Shown here: positions 7,884 through 15,303 of the stretch, in pieces
Layout of the letters: every line of letters begins with the position of its first letter
Numbering within the stretch: position 1 is the stretch's first letter
Notes under the pieces: generated by a model
The model's input: only the letters and a program-made list of their open reading frames with translations
Database searches by the model: none
What the model was told of the DNA's origin: nothing
Assembly (NCBI GenBank): GCA_005518205.2
Contig: RFFC02000052.1
Span: 1 to 36,272, forward strand
Reading direction: 5' to 3'
Length of the DNA stretch: 36,272 nucleotides
Origin: Hormoscilla sp. GUM202
GTDB lineage: Bacteria; Cyanobacteriota; Cyanobacteriia; Cyanobacteriales; Desertifilaceae
Made by a program: the position numbers and the translations under genes

Positions 7884-8294
7884 TCGCTTAACTCTGTTAT
7901 CGCAGGTGCTGTATCTATTTTAACATGGACAAACTCTTGTCCCTTTGCTAGGGCTTGAGCAATTATGCCGGACCTTGTTTGAACCCTCGTTATTTTACGT
8001 CGTCTGACTGTCAGATCGGTAATCTGCCTGTCATCAATGTATATTAAAAGATTTAAGCCATCTAGAATCGGCTTAATGATATTATCGATATCTGGTGGTC
8101 TACTCTCATAATAGTGAGTAATAATTACTTGTACTGAATATGTAATTAGCGATGCCATGGCTGCGCCACGCTGCGCGATCGGCTGGCTAGCCCTCGACCG
8201 CAGCTTGAGATACTTTAGCTTTCCACGATTGCAGGAGAGTCCGATTATTTGACTGTAAGGAAACTGGTTTACCCATTACGATAAATTCATGCAT
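7880..8294 (-). pseudogene. RusA-like Holliday-junction resolvase gene split by a short palindromic repeat
   Basis: The 3' frame (7880-8158) contains RPPDIDNIIKPILDGLNLL and IYIDDRQITDL, the acidic metal-binding core of RusA nucleases, but lacks the usual N terminus. Reading upstream in another frame, ATG 8294 to TAG 8187 encodes MHEFIVMGKPVSLQSNNRTL and then LQSWKAKVSQAAVEG, the expected RusA N-terminal part. Between the two frames lies a ~25-bp GC-rich element (8156-8180) that also occurs at 8527-8550. Its length is not a multiple of three, so it breaks the frame. The ATG at 8158 comes from the edge of that repeat. A 92-residue protein from 8158 would keep the acidic residues, so residual activity cannot be excluded. 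Confidence 0.75.
8156..8180. repeat. Short GC-rich palindromic dispersed element inside the rusA-like gene
   Basis: ATGGCTGCGCCACGCTGCGC plus GATC. The reverse complement occurs at about 8527-8550 inside the sufU pseudocopy, where comparison with intact sufU shows it is a clean insertion. Related sequence (GCGATCGCGCAGCG) is at 12416-12429. It resembles the small dispersed repeats described for filamentous cyanobacteria. Confidence 0.7.
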
Positions 8295-8357
8295 GAATCA
8301 ATTGTTTTGACGATCGTCCTCTAACGCCGGTCTAGTAATCGCGTTCCTAGCTGGGTG

Positions 8358-8708
8358 ATGGTCGCGCAGCCTTCCCCAGAGAATTTTACATCACAGATGC
8401 AATCGCCCGCCGCATTCAGTTGCAGAGTCAGCTCGATCGTATCCCTTGCGTTCCCAGGCTCTGCCTGGGAACGAGGGGGTTATGTCCCCGCTGGGACCGA
8501 TGCACAGGTTCTGTTTTACCCCGATGCCGATCGCGCAGCGTGGCGCAGCCATGGCTTCTTGTAATGTTCTAGAATAACTTGTTGATAGAGGTCGCGCAAA
8601 TTTCCCAGAGACATAGTTATCCTTTCGGACCCGGTCCGACATGAACATTGCTTAGTGTTAATTTAGCATAACATCTGCCTGGTGGCGCGGTCCGAGAGGA
8701 TATAACCT
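8358..8708 (-). pseudogene. Decayed duplicate of the sufU 5' end and leader
   Basis: Matches 6940-7245 almost base for base: the first ~70 codons of sufU plus ~90 bases of upstream DNA including the CGGACCCGGTCCG palindrome. The copied start codon is at 8612-8614. Two insertions break it: a hairpin repeat at 8449-8474 (CGTTCCCAGGC...GCCTGGGAACG) and the 25-bp GC-rich element at about 8527-8550. The sufU 3' half is absent. It is not expected to make a protein, though the copied leader could still carry promoter activity. Confidence 0.85.
8449..8474. repeat. Dispersed hairpin repeat CGTTCCCAGGC...GCCTGGGAACG
   Basis: A perfect or near-perfect palindrome inserted in the sufU pseudocopy. Relatives lie at 2483-2507, 19985-20011, 20997-21024 and 28810-28838, with a half copy at about 14999. 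Loops differ between copies while the stems are kept, as in REP-like elements. Confidence 0.85.
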
Positions 8709-8834
8709 TGTCGGGTTGGCGGCGATCGCCCCTCGACCTTATAGGAAAGTGCCCGTAGCGCTACAGCACTGTTTTTGAGCGCTGTTTGCAGTTGTCATGC
8801 AAGTCCGCCAGTCAGCACCTACCCCGCGATCGCC

Positions 8835-11432
8835 TCATATCCTCCCTGTCGATTGAATTTCTACCCGATCGACAACTTCCATCTGTACTTGAGCTAAGGA
8901 GATTTCCTGATAAATTGGTACATTAGCTTGTATAGCTTCAAAGCTAACAACTAGAGAATAGGGAACGCTAGCATCAGGATCGTTGTTCCAACCTTGATGT
9001 CCAACCACTGCAATGCAGAAAGATTCTCGCAGTTCAAATGACTTGACAACAGTCCAATCCTTTTGAATAGTTCCTGCACCCCGAGAAACATCCTTGATTT
9101 TTCCGTGATTCTTTTGCTTTCCCAGAGTCCACTTGAAAATATCTTCTCCCGGTTCCGCATCCTCTGGGGCGTCACGATCTTTCAAAAGTCGGGCATGAAA
9201 GCTTTCGGGGTCTTCTCCTCTCTTGCTACAATCCCAATCAAGCCAAGTTGAAAGATATTTGCGTCGATGTCGTCTGGTTCGACGGGGTTGAGCTTTGTAT
9301 GACAGGGTAACTTCCACTAAAATCTCTAACTCATCTCCTTGAGAACGCAATGAATTTGGTAGTTTGACTTCGTAAATCTGAGCTTGTCGAGCTTTAATGC
9401 GGCGTTCTCCTCTAGTAATCATGGCGATCCGATTGGGAGCATTGCCTAAACAGCGTTCAATATTGGGAATACCATAACCTATTTGACGCAATACATGCAG
9501 TTGCTCCACATTACCTGCCATTGCCCATTCAGGCCAGCGTGCTGACTGAACTATTAAGGCGCGGTACAAAAGACAACTTTCATCAGGTAACTCAGAGGCG
9601 AGACGAGCTGCAATATGGCTGACTTTTGGCGCTGCATATGAGGTTCCTACTTTATCCGAGGCAATTGCAGGACCTGGATGACCATCATCGCTAAAGGTTG
9701 ACCGCACTAATTCAGGACAAATGCTTTTATTGCAAGTAATTTTAGGTGGTACACCCTCATCTTTTACTAGATCGCCTCCATATTCAACAACTTCTGGCTT
9801 GATCGTATCCCAAATTCCCAATCCAGAGCAGGAGAACGCTGAAGGCATATCTTTCTGCGCTATTGAAGAATAAGACGGAGCCTGATAAGAATTATGAGCA
9901 ATCGAGCCCACGGTTAAAGCTTGGAAACTTTGTGCGGGATTCGCAATTCTGCAAGAAGCCTCTAAAAGATAATCTGGATAAGGTCGGTTGGCTGCCAGAT
10001 GTTCTTTAACAGATAATCTGGCCGGACCAATTCTACTGTCTAAAGGCAAGTTGCCCGCCGCCACAATCAAGAGAATATCCCTTTGCCATGTCAGTTGATC
10101 GATCGTCGCTGCCCAAGCACTCATGTATCGGGTGCGACATGGAAGCGATCCGGTAATAGAATGATTAAATATTCTCGCTCCTTTATATAACTCTACAATC
10201 TCCCCCAACATATTAGGGGGAAATAGATTTTCAGGTAGTTTGCGGTTATCATCAAGGACTCTCGCATTTTGAATCCAGCAAATAGCTGGTTGCTTCCCAG
10301 TCCGAGGTATAATCCGAGGATAAAGTACCGCCCCAGCGACCCTGGTTCCATGTCCACCATCTTTAACATAGTCATCAGTTTGTTGATTTCCAGGCAACCA
10401 AGATCTTGAGTTCTCTGAATCAATTGCTGCTTTCAGAAGAGGATGTCTTTCCTGAATCCCACTATCAATAACACAGACCTTGGGAGCATTTTTGTCAGGT
10501 GGTTCTAGCTGAAAATGGGGGTCTTCACCATCAGATAAACTTTGCGGTTGCACGAGTTCGGCAAACTGATCTGGTTCGCTGACATCAAAAATATAGGGAA
10601 AGTTATAAACTAAGTCTTTTAACCCCTTACCTGAAATTTGTATGCGACAGGAAAAACTATCTGGTAACTTGGCAGACTCGGGAATCCGATCTTCAATTAA
10701 ACTAAGTAACTTCCCGTTATAATTAGAGATAAATTCTTCCAATTCATCTTGCCTTTTCAAAGATAATTTATCCCACTCTTGATATTGTATATCGCGTTTA
10801 TCGCTCCAGTTTTTAAATTTTTTTGCGTATTTATCCTGATTTTCATTCTGTTTTCGCTTTGGAGGGTCGGAAAGCTTAGATTGAGGTCCTAAACAGGCAA
10901 TCCCTACATCAATAGTGTATATCTGTTCGTCATTAACTTTATCCCAATGATCCCATAATTCAGGAGACAGAATAAACTCCGGGCTTTTAATTCCATCAAT
11001 TAGCTCCCAAACTTCAGCAACATTACCTCCTCCTCGCTCATCGTTGATGAATTTCTCGATCTTTTCTTGCAACTTAGTCAGTTCTAAATCTGCTGACGCT
11101 CCGATGATATACCCATTCTCTAATTCCGAAATTACCTCAATGCCATAAGCTTTCAGCTTATCTGGCTCGAAAGATTCAGGATCTGTCTGTAAGGTAAGAC
11201 GCCTGGCTTCAAGTAGCGGTTTTCCTTCTTCTTGCCGTTGCTCTTGGGCCTTTTCCCAGTCAGCAACTATAGAGTCAGCGACACCCTTCAACCTACTGCC
11301 ATGTTCCCCTCGGTTACTCTTATTTACATCTGTGCGAGGATTTTTACTTGGCTGTCCTCCGGGTAAGTTGGCAGTGCCCTCGGCTGTCTGCCTAAGCGGA
11401 ATATGTGGAAACATTTCATAACCTTCAACCAT
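8835..11432 (-). CDS. Subtilisin-like (S8) serine protease, IetS-like
   Basis: An 865-residue protein without a signal peptide, so probably cytosolic. The S8 triad is complete and in normal order: Asp323 in VCVIDSGI, His361 in DGGHGTRVAG and Ser598 in GTSYAAPKVSHIAA, with the oxyanion Asn461 in VAAGN. About 300 N-terminal residues precede the protease domain and about 200 follow. GAGGAG six bases upstream supports ATG 11432. It starts 21 bases after the AAA ATPase frame ends (11454), a two-gene operon. The pairing of an AAA ATPase with a large cytosolic subtilase is the layout of the IetAS anti-phage system. Function as defence is inferred from this pairing, not shown by sequence. Confidence 0.85.
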   Translation of the reverse strand: MVEGYEMFPHIPLRQTAEGTANLPGGQPSKNPRTDVNKSNRGEHGSRLKGVADSIVADWEKAQEQRQEEGKPLLEARRLTLQTDPESFEPDKLKAYGIEVISELENGYIIGASADLELTKLQEKIEKFINDERGGGNVAEVWELIDGIKSPEFILSPELWDHWDKVNDEQIYTIDVGIACLGPQSKLSDPPKRKQNENQDKYAKKFKNWSDKRDIQYQEWDKLSLKRQDELEEFISNYNGKLLSLIEDRIPESAKLPDSFSCRIQISGKGLKDLVYNFPYIFDVSEPDQFAELVQPQSLSDGEDPHFQLEPPDKNAPKVCVIDSGIQERHPLLKAAIDSENSRSWLPGNQQTDDYVKDGGHGTRVAGAVLYPRIIPRTGKQPAICWIQNARVLDDNRKLPENLFPPNMLGEIVELYKGARIFNHSITGSLPCRTRYMSAWAATIDQLTWQRDILLIVAAGNLPLDSRIGPARLSVKEHLAANRPYPDYLLEASCRIANPAQSFQALTVGSIAHNSYQAPSYSSIAQKDMPSAFSCSGLGIWDTIKPEVVEYGGDLVKDEGVPPKITCNKSICPELVRSTFSDDGHPGPAIASDKVGTSYAAPKVSHIAARLASELPDESCLLYRALIVQSARWPEWAMAGNVEQLHVLRQIGYGIPNIERCLGNAPNRIAMITRGERRIKARQAQIYEVKLPNSLRSQGDELEILVEVTLSYKAQPRRTRRHRRKYLSTWLDWDCSKRGEDPESFHARLLKDRDAPEDAEPGEDIFKWTLGKQKNHGKIKDVSRGAGTIQKDWTVVKSFELRESFCIAVVGHQGWNNDPDASVPYSLVVSFEAIQANVPIYQEISLAQVQMEVVDRVEIQSTGRI

Positions 11433-11453
11433 TTTCTTCTCCTCAGAATTTTC

Positions 11454-12161
11454 CTAAATAACCTTGATTTCGGCGATCGCCTCTTCTAGATGTGGCTGAA
11501 TTACCAGTTCTTCTCGATCGAGAATCGCGCGTTTAGCGGCATCTTGAGCTACTTTTTCCGCTTGAGCAGCAGAGAAGCCACTCATTTGCTCAATTATCCG
11601 CGACCAGTCGATCGCACCTACTTCCACTGTCGAGAATTTTTCTTTTAAAATCAACCGCAGTTCTTGCTCTCCCGGTAGTGGCACTTCAATTAAGTCATCA
11701 AATCGCCTCCAGAGAGCCCGATCGAGAGACTCGTTGAGGTTAGTGGCTGCCACTATCATACCAGAAGATGGGGAGTAATCGTCAAGTAGTTGCAGAAAAG
11801 TATTCACCACACGCTTAATTTCTCCAACTTCCTGGGGGTCTGACCGTGACTTAGCCAGGGAGTCACATTCATCCAGAAACAACAAGCAGTCCATCTTATC
11901 CACTGTTTCAAACACGACGCTCAAATTACTTGCCGTCTCCCCCAAAAAAGACGAGACTATGGCATCAAATCGCACCTTGACCATCGGTAAACCCGTGTGC
12001 CAAGCTAAACGCTCAGCTCCTAAGGTTTTACCACAGCCCGGAGGACCGTACAAAAGAATTTTTTGTCTGTAGCGCAAGCCATAATGAGCTAACCTATCTC
12101 TGGCAGCATACTCCCGTTCAATTCGCCGGAAACGTTTCTCAATTTTCTCCGGCAGCACCAT
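11454..12161 (-). CDS. AAA ATPase, IetA-like, main domain (copy 1)
   Basis: A 235-residue AAA+ domain: Walker A GPPGCGKT (39-46), Walker B LLFLDE (93-98), sensor 1 in VAATN (137-141), and an arginine-finger pair WRRFDD at about 151-156. It is the partner of the subtilase 21 bases downstream. The conserved N-terminal helix region of this ATPase type is in another frame (12089-12322). The frames overlap by 73 bases and are offset by two bases at the junction GGCATCATATGGTG, so a complete ATPase would need a frame correction. The ATG at 12161 has no good ribosome site. It is almost identical to copy 2 at 13300-14031; the C termini differ (AEIKVI here). Confidence 0.8.
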   Translation of the reverse strand: MVLPEKIEKRFRRIEREYAARDRLAHYGLRYRQKILLYGPPGCGKTLGAERLAWHTGLPMVKVRFDAIVSSFLGETASNLSVVFETVDKMDCLLFLDECDSLAKSRSDPQEVGEIKRVVNTFLQLLDDYSPSSGMIVAATNLNESLDRALWRRFDDLIEVPLPGEQELRLILKEKFSTVEVGAIDWSRIIEQMSGFSAAQAEKVAQDAAKRAILDREELVIQPHLEEAIAEIKVI

Positions 12162-12413
12162 ATGATGCCCTGGTGCTTAGTAATATTTTCTAACTGATCG
12201 GCTAACAATGTGTGTCCCTTCTTACGCTCTTCGGAAATTACTATGTACGTGAGTTTTTCGATCGCCTCTTGGTCTCCACTAGCGATCGCCCTAAACAACC
12301 TCTTGACAAGCTCTGCTTTCATAGCTCCTAGTAAGCACCGGTACTTACAGTAGTAGTAGTCTCAGTCTCCAGCCCTGGCCCACGGCTACGCCTGCTAGCG
12401 CGATCGGCACTCC
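11465..12413. repeat. Long direct duplication, copy 1 (AAA ATPase block)
   Basis: About 940 bp from TGATTTCGGCGATCGCC to GCGCGATCGGCACTCC matches 13333-14274 in the same orientation with only a handful of differences, including a 6-bp indel in a TAG-type microsatellite (12350-12361 versus 14218-14223). The left homology edge is at a HIP1-containing sequence and the right edge is at a GCGCGATCGGCAC repeat. Confidence 0.92.
12089..12322 (-). CDS. N-terminal segment of the AAA ATPase (copy 1), separate frame
   Basis: A 77-residue frame starting MKAELVKRLFRAIASGDQEA. Residues 1-53 are the N-terminal helical region of the ATPase (KKGHTLLADQLENI is typical). The last ~24 residues are out-of-frame reading of the AAA domain start and are probably meaningless. 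In intact relatives, as recalled, a linker of some tens of residues joins KHQGI to HHMVLPEKIE; here the two abut with a two-base offset, consistent with a deletion at a CAT-containing microhomology. The same structure occurs in copy 2. It may be a broken gene, or a two-part protein made from overlapping frames. Confidence 0.6.
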   Translation of the reverse strand: MKAELVKRLFRAIASGDQEAIEKLTYIVISEERKKGHTLLADQLENITKHQGIIWCCRRKLRNVSGELNGSMLPEIG

Positions 12414-12723
12414 AGCGATCGCGCAGCGGGGGTGCCGTCTCCCTGGGGCAATCACCAGACCTCGACCGCTGCTGAATCATGAGCAAGAAATTGTCTATGG
12501 GAAGCAGGTGCAGCCTCGGACTGTTTGTAAGCGGCTGAGCCGCTGGGGCGATCGCCGGCGAAGTATGTACTATTTCTAAAAGATAATTTTAGTGTAAGTC
12601 GAGGGAACTTTATTAGTGTGTGTTGTATATTAAAGAAGAACACATAACTAGGTAGGCTAGGTGGGGGCGGCACTGCGACGGGAAAGCAGGAGTGCCGTCG
12701 GACCATCTGAGCCGCTTACGAAC
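12414..12723. other. Repeat-rich spacer between ATPase copy 1 and the secreted-protein gene
   Basis: No gene is seen. It holds palindromic GCGATCGCGCAGCG (12416-12429), a GTAAGCGGCTGAGCCGC motif at about 12528, a HIP1 site at about 12548, and a partial inverted match to that motif at about 12708-12719 (GAGCCGCTTAC). An open frame from 12661 merely extends the secreted-protein frame upstream. Confidence 0.5.
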
Positions 12724-13221
12724 ATGAACATGAACATGAACCGTATTATCAAAGCCGCCGCCATTCTCTACATGCTGTTTCCTTTCCAAGCAGCTCTTGC
12801 AGAGTGGCAGCTCAAGGACGAGATGACGGACGAGATCACCACAATTGCGATCTCAGACGAGGTTACCAGCACAAGGCCAATGGATTTCCCATACACAAGG
12901 ACAGTGAGTGCGCTGGGCTTCGCTTGCGACACCAAAGGCAAGGAATTTGCGTACATCATCTTTAGTACGTTAAACCTTGTCCGAGATGGCTCTTTCCTCA
13001 GGCTCAGATTTGATGATGAAGAAGTCATAAAAATGTCAGCCTTCAGAAATTCAGATGTTTTACACTTCCGGAGGGATGCTAAGGCTATTCGTCGCTTTAT
13101 GCGCCATACAACGGTCAAACTGGAACTTAATTGGTTTTCACAGGGCCGAGTTTACTTCGAGTACTCACTGGAAGGCGCAAGTGATGCGATTAAACGAGCA
13201 CGTGAGATATGCCAGCAGTAG
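12724..13221 (+). CDS. Secreted protein of unknown function
   Basis: A 165-residue protein with a signal peptide: MNMNMNRIIKAAAILYMLF and then PFQAALA, cleavage expected before EWQL. Three in-frame ATGs (12724, 12730, 12736) could start it; none has a strong ribosome site. The mature part has the pattern of small periplasmic proteins of proteobacteria (related in style to VasI or IalB-like proteins): an early WQ, a central GFACDTKGKE Cys strand, a RLRFDDEEVI strand, and a final FEYSLEGASDAIKRAREIC helix, with two cysteines that could pair. It lies on the opposite strand between the two ATPase copies, an odd site that suggests it came in with the duplication or a separate insertion. Confidence 0.55.
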   Translation: MNMNMNRIIKAAAILYMLFPFQAALAEWQLKDEMTDEITTIAISDEVTSTRPMDFPYTRTVSALGFACDTKGKEFAYIIFSTLNLVRDGSFLRLRFDDEEVIKMSAFRNSDVLHFRRDAKAIRRFMRHTTVKLELNWFSQGRVYFEYSLEGASDAIKRAREICQQ

Positions 13222-13299
13222 AGCTGTGAAGGGCATCATGGGACTGGGGCGATCGCCCAGATAATTTATTACTTTGACTGGGGCGATCGCCCATTACTT

Positions 13300-14031
13300 T
13301 CAAGAGTAATTCCTATTCGCTGGGGACTGGGGGGTGATTTCGGCGATCGCCTCTTCTAGATGAGACTGAATTACCAGTTCTTCTCGATCGAGAATCGCGC
13401 GTTTAGCGGCATCTTGAGCTACTTTTTCGGCTTGAGCAGCAGAGAAGCCACTCATTTGCGCAATTATCCGCGACCAGTCGATCGCACCTACTTCCACTGT
13501 CGAGAATTTTTCTTTTAAAATCAACCGCAGTTCTTGCTCTCCCGGTAGTGGCACTTCAATTAAGTCATCAAATCGCCTCCAGAGAGCCCGATCGAGAGAC
13601 TCGTTGAGGTTAGTGGCTGCCACTATCATACCAGAAGATGGGGAGTAATCGTCAAGTAGTTGCAGAAAAGTATTCACCACACGCTTAATTTCTCCAACTT
13701 CCTGGGGGTCTGACCGTGACTTAGCCAGGGAGTCACATTCATCCAGAAACAACAAGCAGTCCATCTTATCCACTGTTTCAAACACGACGCTCAAATTACT
13801 TGCCGTCTCCCCCAAAAAAGACGAGACTATGGCATCAAATCGCACCTTGACCATCGGTAAACCCGTGTGCCAAGCTAAACGCTCAGCTCCTAAGGTTTTA
13901 CCACAGCCCGGAGGACCGTACAAAAGAATTTTTTGTCTGTAGCGCAAGCCATAATGAGCTAACCTATCTCTGGCAGCATACTCCCGTTCAATTCGCCGGA
14001 AACGTTTCTCAATTTTCTCCGGCAGCACCAT
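13300..14031 (-). CDS. AAA ATPase, IetA-like, main domain (copy 2)
   Basis: 243 residues, nearly identical to copy 1 (235 residues) through the AAA domain, with the same Walker A, Walker B and sensor sequences. Differences include Ala for Glu in IIAQMSGF and Ser for Pro in VIQSHLEE. The C terminus changes after AEI to TPQSPANRNYS because the duplicated block ends there. No protease gene follows this copy; the next DNA is a spacer and the opposite-strand secreted-protein gene. It is probably an orphan copy. Confidence 0.78.
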   Translation of the reverse strand: MVLPEKIEKRFRRIEREYAARDRLAHYGLRYRQKILLYGPPGCGKTLGAERLAWHTGLPMVKVRFDAIVSSFLGETASNLSVVFETVDKMDCLLFLDECDSLAKSRSDPQEVGEIKRVVNTFLQLLDDYSPSSGMIVAATNLNESLDRALWRRFDDLIEVPLPGEQELRLILKEKFSTVEVGAIDWSRIIAQMSGFSAAQAEKVAQDAAKRAILDREELVIQSHLEEAIAEITPQSPANRNYS

Positions 14032-14274
14032 ATGATGCCCTGGTGCTTAGTAATATTTTCTAACTGATCGGCTAACAATGTGTGTCCCTTCTTACGCTCT
14101 TCGGAAATTACTATGTACGTGAGTTTTTCGATCGCCTCTTGGTCTCCACTAGCGATCGCCCTAAACAACCTCTTGACAAGCTCTGCTTTCATAGCTCCTA
14201 GTAGGCACCGGTACTTACAGTAGTCTCAGTCTCCAGCCCTGGCCCACGGCTACGCCTGCTAGCGCGATCGGCAC
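13333..14274. repeat. Long direct duplication, copy 2 (AAA ATPase block)
   Basis: Second copy of 11465-12413. Its right end joins at GCGCGATCGGCAC to a decayed sufU 5' end (14266-14425). Its left end follows a pair of ACTGGGGCGATCGCCCA direct repeats (13242-13258 and 13277-13293). Confidence 0.92.
13959..14192 (-). CDS. N-terminal segment of the AAA ATPase (copy 2), separate frame
   Basis: 77 residues, identical in translation to the 12089-12322 frame, with the same 73-base overlap and frame offset relative to the main AAA frame. The shared junction shows the frame-breaking event happened before the block was duplicated, or that the split structure is tolerated. Confidence 0.55.
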   Translation of the reverse strand: MKAELVKRLFRAIASGDQEAIEKLTYIVISEERKKGHTLLADQLENITKHQGIIWCCRRKLRNVSGELNGSMLPEIG

Positions 14275-14425
14275 CGGTTCTGTTTTCCCTCGATGCCGAG
14301 GCAACTTGATATTCTAGAATAACTTGTTGATAAGTCGCGCAAATTGTCCAGAGACATAGTTATAGTTTCGGACCCGGTCCGACATGAACGTGGTTTAGCT
14401 GTTAATTTTAGCATAACAGGTGCCC
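14266..14425 (-). pseudogene. Second decayed copy of the sufU start and leader
   Basis: Matches about 7063-7220: GCACCGGTTCTGTTTT, the TAATGTTCTAG-like box, GTCGCGCAAATT, the start codon (14355-14357), the CGGACCCGGTCCG palindrome and the leader TTTAGCATAACAG. Small indels (a missing AGG after TTGATA, an altered codon run near 14293-14310) shift the frame. The readable product is only MSLDNLRDLSTSYSRIS and beyond. It abuts the ATPase duplication. Confidence 0.8.
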
Positions 14426-14657
14426 CTTGGTTGTGGTTGGGGGCAAGTCTGGGTCCAGGCAACTCCAGAGCAAGCCTAACTGCCCGATCGCTGATTGAAT
14501 ATTGCCCCATAATTATCCAACATGCTTGTTTAACCAGATTCTTCTCAAAAATTGGCGGCCTATCTCAAATCTGCTGTTTGTCAGCACCAGCACCGACCGT
14601 GAATTCCTCCTCAGATATCGAGATAGAAATATGCTATAACTGTATTTGAACCCACAT

Positions 14658-14907
14658 GGGGAACGGAAGAGTCGTACCCGGGAACGGAAGAGTCGTACCC
14701 GGGTACGGAAGAGTCGTACCCGGGTACGGAAGAGTCGTACCCGGGAACGGAAGAGTCGTATTCGGGTACGGAAGAGTCGTATTCGGGTACGGAAGAGTCG
14801 TATTCGGGTACGGAAGAGTCGTATTCGGGTACGGAAGAGTCGTATTCGGGTACGGAAGAGTCGTATTCGGGTACGGAAGAGTCGTATTCGGGTACGGAAG
14901 AGTCGGA
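14658..14907. repeat. 21-bp minisatellite, 12 units
   Basis: Twelve CGGAAGAGTCG cores at exact 21-bp spacing from 14664 to 14895. Units 1-5 carry ACCCGGG and later units ATTCGGG, so one variant expanded. Because 21 is a multiple of three, frames stay open on both strands and translate to heptad repeats such as GRVVFGY or RLFRTRI. None has a start, neighbour or composition suggesting a real gene. Confidence 0.92.
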
Positions 14908-14960
14908 TCACATCACTCAAGTCCTGCTGAGAAGCGCCTCCCACCATCTCTATGGGTGTA

Positions 14961-15060
14961 GTCAAAACCCGTTGATAGGAGACCTCGCCGCCCTCACCCG
15001 TTCCCAGGCAGAACGCGCAGGGCCCCCTCCGCTGCGAGTGGCAACCTTTCTCTGCGGGCT
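14961..15060. repeat. Left copy of a dispersed inverted repeat flanking the NB-ARC gene
   Basis: GTCAAAACCCGTTGATAGGA plus GACCTC (14961-14986) is the inverse of 17040-17065 with 25 of 26 bases identical. It is followed by a half copy of the TTCCCAGGC hairpin repeat (about 14999) and GGCCCCCTCCGCTGCGAG (15021-15038), which also occurs near the right copy. Confidence 0.85.
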
Positions 15061-15303
15061 ATATACATGTATCTGAGATGCACCTGGCGATCGACTACTT
15101 ATGAACACCCAACCCAAAGAGCTTTTGCTCTCTTCTTCCGAATCAATTTTAGTAGAAAAATCCCGAACTACAAGTAGAGGCAATTTCACAATCATCGACC
15201 ATCTAAATATGTCAGAGTCAGATATAGCAGCAAATATTGGGTTATGTTAAACTACAATATTAAATCCCAGTATCTACCGGACATATGCACCGGCGACGAA
15301 TCT

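Noticed and set aside
14513-14965. Long frames on both strands across the 21-bp array, encoding heptad repeats
   Set aside because: The frames exist only because the unit length is divisible by three; no ribosome site, no family, and several frames are open at once.
14962-15195. 77-codon minus-strand frame upstream of the NB-ARC gene
   Set aside because: Composed largely of the inverted repeat and GC-rich repeat; no family likeness.
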